A DNA stretch of 7,004 bases. Source: CAYLNH01 sp964384625 (GTDB lineage Bacteria; Verrucomicrobiota; Lentisphaeria; JABSQK01). The translations under genes were made by a program, and so were the position numbers. Location: the NCBI GenBank assembly GCA_964384625.1, contig CAYLNH010000336.1:1-7004 (forward strand). Direction: 5' to 3'. Shown here in pieces: positions 1 to 5,074 of this stretch (position 1 is the first letter of the stretch; every line of letters begins with the position of its first letter). Below the pieces are notes generated by a model. That model ran no database searches and was not told the origin of the DNA. It saw nothing but the letters and a program-made list of their open reading frames with translations.

Positions 1-10
1 ATCTGTGCGG

Positions 11-35
11 GGGGCTGCCCGTAATGGGCAGTCCC
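11..35 (-). terminator. Hairpin 16 bases past the stop of the pseudopilin-like gene
   Basis: Bases 11-20 and 26-35 form a 10-position stem around a 5-base loop. In the minus-strand transcript nine pairs are Watson-Crick and one is a C-A mismatch; on the plus strand the same position would be a G-U wobble. It begins about 16 bases after the TAG of the 51-1859 gene, where a transcript end is expected. No T run follows on the minus strand, so it is not a textbook intrinsic terminator. It could also stabilise a 3' end or serve a plus-strand transcript. Confidence 0.4.
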
Positions 36-50
36 TACCGCGACAATGCT

Positions 51-1859
51 CTAGTGATCCAGGCGTTTGGCCTTGCTCAGCAGGGATTTGTAGCGGCGAT
101 CGCTGAGCTGCTTCATCTTGTGGACCATCTCGATCACGTCGACGCTGGTCTGGAACTTGCCCTCAAAGCCCTCCACATGGCCGTCCAGAAAGAGGACATT
201 GACAAAGTTCTTGTCGATGCCCGGCCGGTCGAAGGCAAGCGGGGTCTTGGTTGCTTCGCGGTCGTCGTCTTTGTAACCGGCGCCGATGTAGACGTAGGAG
301 CAGTTCTTCGCCGTCAGCGCTTTGGCTTGCGGGTCGACCGCCCGCTGTTTGTCGTTCGGGTGGATGAACAGTTTGCCCAGCGGCACGATGTCCTGCTTGA
401 CCAATTGGTTCAAGCCTTCCGGGCCGTCGGGCGCGGGGAAGTCGCCGTTATTGTCGCCGGCATACATGATGCACGCGAGACCGATCTGCTTCAGATTCGA
501 GGCAGCGTTCACGCGCTTGGCCTTCGCCTGCGCCTTCTCCATCGCGGGCAGTGCCATGCCGAGCAGCAGCGCCGCCGGCAGCACCGCGGCCTGCGTCACC
601 AGGGCCTGCGAACCGCTGACGTTGGCGTTGCCCACCGAGTACAAACCGTCCGGCAGTACCCGGCCGACGCCGTACGAGAACATCTCGTCCATCTTCTGCA
701 GCTTGTAGATGCGACCCATGACTTTCTGCTGATTCGGGTTGGCACCCTTGAGCGCGGACTCCTGAATCCTGGCGATCGTCTTCCCAAACCGCGGGCTGAC
801 GTAACCGAACATATTGCCGGTCTGCGGCATGCCTTTGCTGATCCGGGTGAACTCCGCAGTCGATGTCAAACCCTTGGCCTCACCCTTCTTGACGGCAATC
901 ACCTGCTGCATCAGCGCGCTGTTGTTGGCCAGCAGGAAATAGCCGTCGACCATGGCGAAGGTCGGTTTGATGTCCACCGGCAGCGGCAACTGCAGCGGAA
1001 TCGTCAACGTGTCAAGCTGCTGCACCTGCTGCTTCATGACGGGCAGCTGATGCTGCCGGCACTTGGCCTCGACGAACTTCATCAGGGAGTCGTCTTTCAT
1101 CTTGATCGCCACGACCAGACCGGGTTCGGGGAACTGAATCACCTGATCGCCGGCCGGCAGAGTGACGGTGCGGTTGGGATTGAGCGTGATGATCAGACCG
1201 ACCTCGCCGTCCGTCGAACGGATGGTCTTCTTCAGGTCGATGATCCTGGCGATCTTGTCAAGAACGCTTTTGTAATCAACAACCAGGGAGGGGCTGCCGG
1301 ATTGCAGGAAAAGGGACTCCTGCCAATCCCAGAGCAGGTTCAGGTCGAGGTCGTAGAACACCGCCATCGCGGTGGTTGTCGGCAGAAAATCGAGACCCGT
1401 CAGTTTGTGTGGTTTCTTGCCGAACATCCCCCAGAGCTTGCCGCTGTCTTTCCCCGGGTAGTGATGCAGGAACGCCTTGCTGCGGTAAACGCCTTTCTCG
1501 ACTGCAATGCTGCTGAAACCGATGCCGCTGATTTCGCGGACGCCGGACTGCTCGTAGGCCTTGCGCAGCATGCCGATGGCCGCAGCGCCCTGCTCGCGCT
1601 TCTTCGGGTCCGGCGCGCCGCGTTCCACCGTTTCCTTCAAAATCGGTTCCAACGCGTCGATGACCTCGTCGAGGGTCTTGGCCACGGTCTCCATGCTGAG
1701 GTAGGCGTATACATCGCCGCCGGCGTCGAGGTTCTTGGTCACCTCGCGGAAGCTGGTGCGTTCCGCCGGTTTTACGGGTTCCTGCCCGGCAGCCGGCCGG
1801 ACGGCAAGCAATGCGGCGGCAATGACGCCGACGAGTGTGCGGCAAATACGGTCCCTCAT
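51..1859 (-). CDS. Secreted protein with C-terminal type II pseudopilin-like (H-X9-DG-type) module
   Basis: A 602-residue protein of unknown function. The start chosen has an AGGAG five bases upstream and opens directly into a signal peptide (MRDRICRTLV then a hydrophobic run, likely cut near AAG-QE at residues 25/26). The open frame continues upstream to 2051, but that extension is low-complexity and lacks a comparable ribosome site. Residues 30-415 form a large exported domain I do not recognise; FAMVDGYFLLANNSALMQQV (302-321) recalls envelope proteins of the DUF3352 sort, a weak resemblance. At 419-438 a hydrophobic segment ends in LLLGMALPAMEKAQAKAKR, followed by NLKQIG (455-460), MYAGDNNGDFP (465-475) and NVLFLDGHVEGF (554-565 region). 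That series is the N-terminal helix and C-terminal signature of Lentisphaera/Planctomycete pseudopilins, without the usual G-FTLIE prepilin cleavage site. A role in the cell envelope is inferred; no enzyme motif is visible. Confidence 0.9.
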   Translation of the reverse strand: MRDRICRTLVGVIAAALLAVRPAAGQEPVKPAERTSFREVTKNLDAGGDVYAYLSMETVAKTLDEVIDALEPILKETVERGAPDPKKREQGAAAIGMLRKAYEQSGVREISGIGFSSIAVEKGVYRSKAFLHHYPGKDSGKLWGMFGKKPHKLTGLDFLPTTTAMAVFYDLDLNLLWDWQESLFLQSGSPSLVVDYKSVLDKIARIIDLKKTIRSTDGEVGLIITLNPNRTVTLPAGDQVIQFPEPGLVVAIKMKDDSLMKFVEAKCRQHQLPVMKQQVQQLDTLTIPLQLPLPVDIKPTFAMVDGYFLLANNSALMQQVIAVKKGEAKGLTSTAEFTRISKGMPQTGNMFGYVSPRFGKTIARIQESALKGANPNQQKVMGRIYKLQKMDEMFSYGVGRVLPDGLYSVGNANVSGSQALVTQAAVLPAALLLGMALPAMEKAQAKAKRVNAASNLKQIGLACIMYAGDNNGDFPAPDGPEGLNQLVKQDIVPLGKLFIHPNDKQRAVDPQAKALTAKNCSYVYIGAGYKDDDREATKTPLAFDRPGIDKNFVNVLFLDGHVEGFEGKFQTSVDVIEMVHKMKQLSDRRYKSLLSKAKRLDH

Positions 1860-1864
1860 GTCTT

Positions 1865-1869
1865 CTCCT
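1865..1869 (-). promoter_or_regulatory. Ribosome binding site fixing the start at 1859
   Basis: The minus strand reads AAGAGGAGAAGACATG here, placing AGGAG five bases before the ATG. This site, together with the signal peptide that follows, decides for the 602-residue product over longer in-frame starts. Confidence 0.75.
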
Positions 1870-2124
1870 CTTTGTCCTGTGTTGACGGGTAAACGTTGAT
1901 CAGACGTGATTCTCTCTCCGGCCCGGCGGCTCAGCCGCCGCGGGTTGGCTCTGCCGGGAACTCCAGCCCGTTCAACCATGATCCTGCCCTCGGGCGGCAG
2001 ACCCGAACCATCTCCGTCCGGCGCCAACGCCGCCGGTTGTGCGGCGGGCAACCGTGGCTTGGAACGAGATTGACGACCATGATCGTACCGGTTGCGGCCG
2101 ACGGCCGCGCTCGACTGTCGGCAA

Positions 2125-2155
2125 GTTATACTCTCGGACCGGGCGTTTCGTTACA
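2125..2155 (-). promoter_or_regulatory. Possible weak sigma-70-like promoter for the pseudopilin-like gene
   Basis: On the minus strand TGTAAC (2155-2150) and TATAAC (2130-2125) are separated by 19 bases. The -10 is good, the -35 poor and the spacer long. The site is downstream of the rnpB 3' end and upstream of the 602-residue gene, the right place for a separate promoter. The same bases read TATACT on the plus strand, so the AT-rich core alone does not give a direction. Confidence 0.22.
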
Positions 2156-2171
2156 GTTGTAAAGCAAAAGA

Positions 2172-2585
2172 ACGGCATTGACGGGTGTAAGCCGGATTCT
2201 GTCCCCGCCGAAGCGGGTGACGACCATTTATCTGTGCGGTCTACCCGAAGCGCTCCAGCGCTTGCGCGCCGGGACGCGAGCAGCGTTTCGCTTCTGCTTG
2301 ACCTTGCTCCGGAAGGGGTTTGCCTGGACGGCGAGGGATTGCTCCGTTCGCCCGGTGGTCTCTTACACCACCTTTTCACCCTTACCCAGCCACTCAGGCA
2401 TCCGCTTGGCCGGCGTTCATCGGCCCGCAGACAGCTGAGTGGCTGGGCGGTTTGTTTCTGTGGCACTGTCCTTCCCGCAGCATATGGGCTGCGGTATCCC
2501 AGGTTATCCCCGGGACTTCCTGCTCTGTGGAGTCCGGACTTTCCTCCCCGCCAGCGGCGGAGCGGCCGTCTCCCGTCAATGCCGT
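2172..2585 (-). ncRNA. rnpB: RNase P RNA, bacterial A type
   Basis: This is the catalytic RNA of ribonuclease P, which cuts the 5' leader from precursor tRNAs. All hallmark blocks are present on the minus strand. GAGGAAAGTCCGGACTCC lies at 2546-2529 (CR-I) and ACAGAATCCGGCTTA at 2202-2188 (CR-V); they pair as P4 with the conserved bulged U. CAGTGCCACAGAAAC is at 2468-2454. The GGGTGAAAAGGTGG...AAGAGACCACCGG block at 2381-2352 forms P10/P11. P12 is a perfect 13-bp stem (2447-2435 with 2397-2385). GGGTA at 2246-2242 carries the GGU that binds the tRNA CCA end. P1 is a perfect 14-bp helix between 2585-2572 and 2185-2172, which sets both ends to within a few bases. About 414 nt is a normal size. 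Open frames over this region on both strands are artefacts. Confidence 0.97.
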
Positions 2586-2589
2586 GAAT

Positions 2590-2617
2590 AATGTAGTCTG
2601 CTAACGCAAAAGCGAAA
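2590..2617 (-). promoter_or_regulatory. Candidate rnpB promoter
   Basis: On the minus strand TTTCGC (2617-2612) and TACATT (2595-2590) are 16 bases apart, and the TACATT ends four bases before the P1 5' strand of RNase P RNA. Position is the main support, since both hexamers are only moderate matches. The -35 half falls inside the perfect palindrome at 2612-2629. Confidence 0.4.
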
Positions 2618-2629
2618 GACGTCTTTCGC
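2612..2629. promoter_or_regulatory. Perfect 18-bp palindrome upstream of rnpB (operator-like)
   Basis: GCGAAAGACGTCTTTCGC is identical to its own reverse complement, with no loop bases. A palindrome without a spacer folds poorly as RNA but suits a dimeric DNA-binding protein. It lies about 27-44 bases upstream of the rnpB 5' end and covers the proposed -35. The protein that would bind it is unknown. Confidence 0.4.
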
Positions 2630-2676
2630 CGCGGCAGTAAGCCCGTCTGCTGCTCTCTGCATTCTGCGTCGAGATC

Positions 2677-2695
2677 CCGCACCTTTGCGGTGCGG
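2677..2695. terminator. Perfect 7-bp GC hairpin
   Basis: CCGCACC (2677-2683), a 5-base loop and GGTGCGG (2689-2695) form a perfect stem, followed on the plus strand by CCTTTC. The weak T content makes it only terminator-like. No plus-strand gene upstream would need it, so a structural or unrelated role is equally possible. Confidence 0.25.
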
Positions 2696-2801
2696 CCTTT
2701 CAGGATCGGTCACCTGCGCCAGGCAACCACCTCCAGCTCCCGTGGTCCCGCCGGATCCGTGTCTCAAGGACAGGCCTTGTGCCGCTGACGAATCCTTTGT
2801 T

Positions 2802-2825
2802 CCCCCCCCATGTTCTCCCCCCCCC
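2802..2825. repeat. Two adjacent long C runs (C8 and C9)
   Basis: Eight consecutive C (2802-2809) are separated by ATGTTCT from nine consecutive C (2817-2825). Such homopolymers slip during replication and are also frequent assembly or sequencing error sites. They lie outside any gene I can support, more than 120 bases upstream of the proposed promoter of the 3050 operon. Confidence 0.85.
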
Positions 2826-2951
2826 GGACCGGCGAGTACGGCAGGGCGACCGTATTCTGCAGCTCACGGACCATAACCCCGACAGGACCGGCGGCGCAAC
2901 ACCGGCTTTGGCCCCCGTCATTGCGGCATTGCCCAATTCCTCCGGCTGAAT

Positions 2952-2979
2952 TTGCAATTCACGCGTCCGTGCATAAGCT
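2952..2979 (+). promoter_or_regulatory. Candidate promoter of the 3050-4740 operon
   Basis: TTGCAA (2952-2957) and TAAGCT (2974-2979) are separated by 16 bases. Each matches the sigma-70 consensus only partly, but the position fits. Transcription would begin near 2986, so a GTG at 2987 would be almost leaderless, which favours the later start at 3050. Confidence 0.35.
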
Positions 2980-3003
2980 TACGTAGGTGTGCCAGGGCAC
3001 GCA

Positions 3004-3018
3004 GGACCGTGACGGTCC
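3004..3018 (+). promoter_or_regulatory. Perfect 7-bp dyad in the operon leader (operator-like)
   Basis: GGACCGT (3004-3010), a single central G and ACGGTCC (3012-3018) form a perfect 15-base dyad. It lies between the proposed promoter and the start codon at 3050, where a repressor could block transcription. A one-base spacer makes an RNA hairpin of the full stem unlikely. An AGGAGG follows at 3019-3024 but has no start codon at usable distance. Confidence 0.35.
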
Positions 3019-3034
3019 AGGAGGAACGATCACG

Positions 3035-3042
3035 AAAGGGGG
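3035..3042 (+). promoter_or_regulatory. Ribosome binding site fixing the GTG start at 3050
   Basis: AAAGGGGG ends seven bases before GTG at 3050. The stronger AGGAGG at 3019-3024 is too far from this codon, and no ATG, GTG or TTG stands at normal distance from it. The earlier in-frame GTG at 2987 has no purine-rich site upstream. Confidence 0.5.
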
Positions 3043-3049
3043 CAGAATC

Positions 3050-4183
3050 GTGACGGACGAATTCAAAGACTCAGAAGCCCTTCCGGATTCGATCCGGCAG
3101 CAGGCCCAGGCCGCCTGCGACGCACTGCAGGCGCTGCAGGAAGAAGCGTCCCGCCTGGCCGGCGGCAAACCGGGGGCGGAGATCCCCAAGGACGCCGAAC
3201 TCACCTGGAGCCGCGGCGTCTCCCCGGAAAGTCTGGCCGGACAGGCCATGGATGCCGCCCGGGCCGCGGCCAGCGATGAAATCGTCTTCCGCCCCGGTCA
3301 CATCTACTGCTTCCGCTGCCGCTCCGCCGAGTGCGAACACGCCCAACCGGCAACCGCCGGCGACGTCTTCTCCGGCTACGACAACAGCGGCAAACCCAAA
3401 TGGCTCGAGTTCTTCAACTGCCTCCTCGCCTGGAATGACGACCGCGTCGACCGCGTCTTCGGCGACCGCCCGCAGCTACTAGCACGGATGGTCGGACGCA
3501 AACGGCTGATCAGCGAGCAATTCGTCAGTTGCGGCCGCAACAGCATGACCTACCGCATCATCGGCCAAGTCATTGCCGGCTACTTCCATGTGCGTCAGGA
3601 GCGCTGTGCGGTCACCGTCCAGGTCGTCGAAAACCGCCAGCGTGAACTGCACGTCCAGTTGATTGCCCCGGACCTCGTCCGCGAAGCACTGGCAGACGCC
3701 CCGGATAACCGGCATTCCGCCTTCTACCGCATCTACGACGGCTTGCGCGAACTGCGCCACCGCATCAGCGACGTCACCGCCGCCTGGCGGAATGCCTCCG
3801 GCGGGGCCGAGCGCCAAAAGCAGCTGGACCGGATCTTTACGCATCTGCGCCATCTGATGAACTCCATTGAACGGAAAGGCCGGCAGTCACAGCGACGGAC
3901 GCGGCACGCCCAGCAGCGGTCGGAACAGAAACGCCCGGTCCACAAAGCCTACGACGACCTGGCCGCCGCCGCCGTCACCGATCTCTATCTCGACCGCGGC
4001 CGCGATTCCATTATCGTCGTCGGCCGCCGCGGCCGTGCCCACGTCTTCAGTGCCGAGGGAAAACACGTGACCAGCCTGGCAATGCCGGCAGACAAACTGG
4101 AGCGCCGCGTGCGCCGCAAACGCTACACGCCGCTGCCGGCGGAAGACGCCCGGAGCTTCCTGGCAACCGTCAACGAGAAATGA
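3050..4183 (+). CDS. Unrecognised protein with CxxC-x4-CxH putative zinc site
   Basis: A 377-residue protein I do not recognise, from the GTG at 3050 (21 codons more if the GTG at 2987 is used). It has no signal peptide or membrane segment, so it is probably cytoplasmic. Residues 1-70 are Ala/Gln-rich and helical. Residues 80-97 read RPGHIYCFRCRSAECEHA, giving Cys87, Cys90, Cys95 and His97. That spacing looks metal-binding and recalls the CxC...CxH pattern of SWIM zinc fingers, though the first pair is CxxC. A mixed middle domain follows to about 240. Residues 250-300 are a charged Arg/Gln/His-rich helical linker. The C-terminus (about 310-345) looks like a small beta domain around DSIIVVGRRGRAHVFSAEGK. 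Its stop overlaps the start of a TlpA-like gene (ATGA), so the two are translationally coupled. A nucleic-acid or regulatory role is only a guess from the zinc-like site and basic linker. Confidence 0.85.
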   Translation: MTDEFKDSEALPDSIRQQAQAACDALQALQEEASRLAGGKPGAEIPKDAELTWSRGVSPESLAGQAMDAARAAASDEIVFRPGHIYCFRCRSAECEHAQPATAGDVFSGYDNSGKPKWLEFFNCLLAWNDDRVDRVFGDRPQLLARMVGRKRLISEQFVSCGRNSMTYRIIGQVIAGYFHVRQERCAVTVQVVENRQRELHVQLIAPDLVREALADAPDNRHSAFYRIYDGLRELRHRISDVTAAWRNASGGAERQKQLDRIFTHLRHLMNSIERKGRQSQRRTRHAQQRSEQKRPVHKAYDDLAAAAVTDLYLDRGRDSIIVVGRRGRAHVFSAEGKHVTSLAMPADKLERRVRRKRYTPLPAEDARSFLATVNEK

Positions 4184-4740
4184 ACGACACCTCAAAAACA
4201 CCACGCCGGCCGGCATCCCGCAACATCCTCTTTGTTCTCGCCCTGGCCGTCGTCCTGCTCCTGTTCTTCCAGGCGCGCTCCTGCCGCACCTCCCACCCGG
4301 CCCGCGGCACCATCCCACCGGCCGCCGTGACCAAGACCATCGACGGCAGCGACTGGAGCCTGGCTGAACACCGCGGCAAGGTGGTCCTGATCGATTTCTG
4401 GGCGACCTGGTGCCCGCCGTGCCGCGCCGCCATGCCGCACATGAAAAAAATCTACGCCGGCTTCAACGACAACCCCGACTTCCTGATGGTCGGCGTCTCC
4501 CTCGACCGCGATCGCGGCGACCTCGAAGATTACCTCAAACGCGAACAGATCGGCTGGACCCAACTCCACCAACCGGGCGGCGGCAACGCCCTGGCCAACG
4601 CCTTCGGCGTCCGCGCCATCCCCTCCATCTTCATTATCGGCCGCGACGGCCGCGTTGCCGGAGTCGATCTCCGCGATCATCGCAAGATCCGGGAAATCGT
4701 CGATGCAGAACTAAGCAAACAACCGCCGTCAGCACAATGA
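4180..4740 (+). CDS. Membrane-anchored TlpA/ResA-like thioredoxin-fold protein
   Basis: A 186-residue thiol-disulfide oxidoreductase of the TlpA/ResA/DsbE class. A basic N-terminus (1-14) precedes one membrane segment (about 15-31, ILFVLALAVVLLLFF), so the catalytic domain faces the periplasm. The fold starts with the TIDGSDWSLAEHRGKVVLID stretch (53-72). The active site WCPPC is at 77-81, with Cys78 and Cys81 redox-active. The cis-proline loop is at RAIPSIF (145-151, Pro148), followed by the usual GRDGRV hairpin. Family members typically reduce disulfides in apo-cytochrome c or other envelope proteins; the client here is unknown. Its ATG is the ATGA overlapping the preceding stop, and no good ribosome site precedes it, so translation likely depends on the upstream gene. 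Cys35 just after the membrane segment is extra and does not sit in a convincing lipobox. Confidence 0.95.
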   Translation: MNDTSKTPRRPASRNILFVLALAVVLLLFFQARSCRTSHPARGTIPPAAVTKTIDGSDWSLAEHRGKVVLIDFWATWCPPCRAAMPHMKKIYAGFNDNPDFLMVGVSLDRDRGDLEDYLKREQIGWTQLHQPGGGNALANAFGVRAIPSIFIIGRDGRVAGVDLRDHRKIREIVDAELSKQPPSAQ

Positions 4741-4775
4741 CGCAACTCTGTGAGTAGTTGGCGTAACGAAAAAAC

Positions 4776-4955
4776 GCCTAAGGGGTTGTAGAGAAATGAA
4801 GTTTGCAGTTGGCTTGAGTTATCTCGGACAAGGCCAAGGCGTGACTGACGAAGATAATGAATTATCTGAGGAGGGAAAAACGTAGGCATTGTTCGAGAGA
4901 ACCAAGAGCCTCCGGCGGTCAACTGTAAAGGTTATTTTGATGCAACCCCTAAGGC
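4776..4955. repeat. Long-range inverted repeat, 13-base arms
   Basis: GCCTAAGGGGTTG (4776-4788) and CAACCCCTAAGGC (4943-4955) are reverse complements except for one central base. They enclose the most AT-rich part of this spacer. An additional 8-base inverted match, GAGTAGTT (4752-4759) with AACTACTC (5073-5080), lies outside them; its right arm covers the stop codon of the M23 gene and may be chance. No target-site duplication is evident. Confidence 0.55.
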
Positions 4956-4985
4956 CGATTCCGCCTTCAGCCCGCCCGATGGCCC

Positions 4986-5009
4986 GTCAGTGTCCGTGTC
5001 CCCATTCCC
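4986..5009 (+). repeat. Diverged copy of the GTCC-TGTCCCCAT repeat
   Basis: GTCAGTGTCCGTGTCCCCAT and the bases after it align with the direct repeat units at 6875-6948 (GTCAATGAGTCCATGTCCCC), in the same orientation, with a two-base gap and a few substitutions. The common core is TCC-purine-TGTCCCCAT. This places related repeats on both sides of the M23 gene. With such a short match, chance similarity is possible. Confidence 0.45.
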
Positions 5010-5074
5010 TTTTCCTTGTTGTGGAAGTGGACAAGCTGCCACAGCTGGCTCATTTGCTGAAGCAGCGTGCGTAA

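Larger units (their letters stand above)
1860..2171. other. Spacer between rnpB and the pseudopilin-like gene
   Basis: About 310 bases with no gene I can support. It holds the leader of the 51-1859 gene. Within it, CGGCGGC (1924-1930), a 3-base loop and GCCGCCG (1934-1940) make a perfect 7-bp stem about 65 bases upstream of the start codon. The hairpin could affect the leader of this transcript or end rnpB read-through, but no T run is attached. Open frames crossing the region have no ribosome site or recognisable product. Confidence 0.5.
2630..2950. other. Intergenic stretch upstream of the plus-strand operon, no gene seen
   Basis: About 320 bases between the divergent rnpB gene and the 3050 operon. 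Several open frames cross it on both strands, but none combines a ribosome site with a plausible protein; they read as Gly/Arg/Pro-rich low-complexity sequence. I found no tRNA T-arm or other RNA gene signature. It contains a GC hairpin (2677-2695) and two C runs (2802-2825), listed separately. Confidence 0.55.
4741..5074. other. AT-richer spacer between convergent TlpA-like and M23 genes
   Basis: About 330 bases with no gene I can support. Bases 4790-4940 are visibly less GC-rich than the flanking genes. A 29-codon frame (4796-4885, MKFAVGLSYL...EEGKT) has AGGGG ten bases upstream, but is too short and isolated to call; a frame from 4889 to 5074 has no ribosome site. The stem GGCGT (4760-4764)/ACGCC (4774-4778) follows the TlpA-like stop. 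It has no T run on the plus strand; on the minus strand the T6 falls in the loop, so neither direction gives a clear terminator. Longer repeats are listed separately. The segment could be a remnant of a small mobile element. Confidence 0.5.

Noticed and set aside
24..1892. A 622-codon open frame on the plus strand opposite the pseudopilin-like gene.
   Set aside because: It is the antisense of a gene with ribosome site, signal peptide and recognisable motifs. Its protein is His/Leu/Val/Arg-rich without domains, as expected when GC-rich third positions remove stops on the other strand.
2242..2330. Apparent absence of the tRNA-CCA-binding GGU of L15, as reported for some chlamydial and cyanobacterial RNase P RNAs.
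   Set aside because: On realigning with the E. coli RNA by the position of GGU upstream of CR-V, GGGTA is found at 2246-2242, so the motif is present.
2039..2682. Several open frames on both strands over the RNase P RNA.
   Set aside because: The region is a structured RNA with all conserved blocks; stop-free frames arise from its GC content.
2700..2957. An 85-codon minus-strand frame beginning MQIQPEELGN.
   Set aside because: No ribosome site at its start, no recognisable product, and it runs through the long C tracts into Gly/Arg-rich sequence. A decayed gene is possible but unsupported.
4796..4885. A 29-codon frame, MKFAVGLSYL...EEGKT.
   Set aside because: The AGGGG upstream is loosely spaced, the peptide matches nothing I know, and the surroundings look like a non-coding repeat element.
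4763..4955. Integron attC-like arms: TAAC...CGCCTAAGGGG at the left and CAACCCCTAAGGC at the right.
   Set aside because: The right arm lacks the GTTRRRY core, the arms are farther apart than usual for attC, and there is no integrase or cassette gene nearby.
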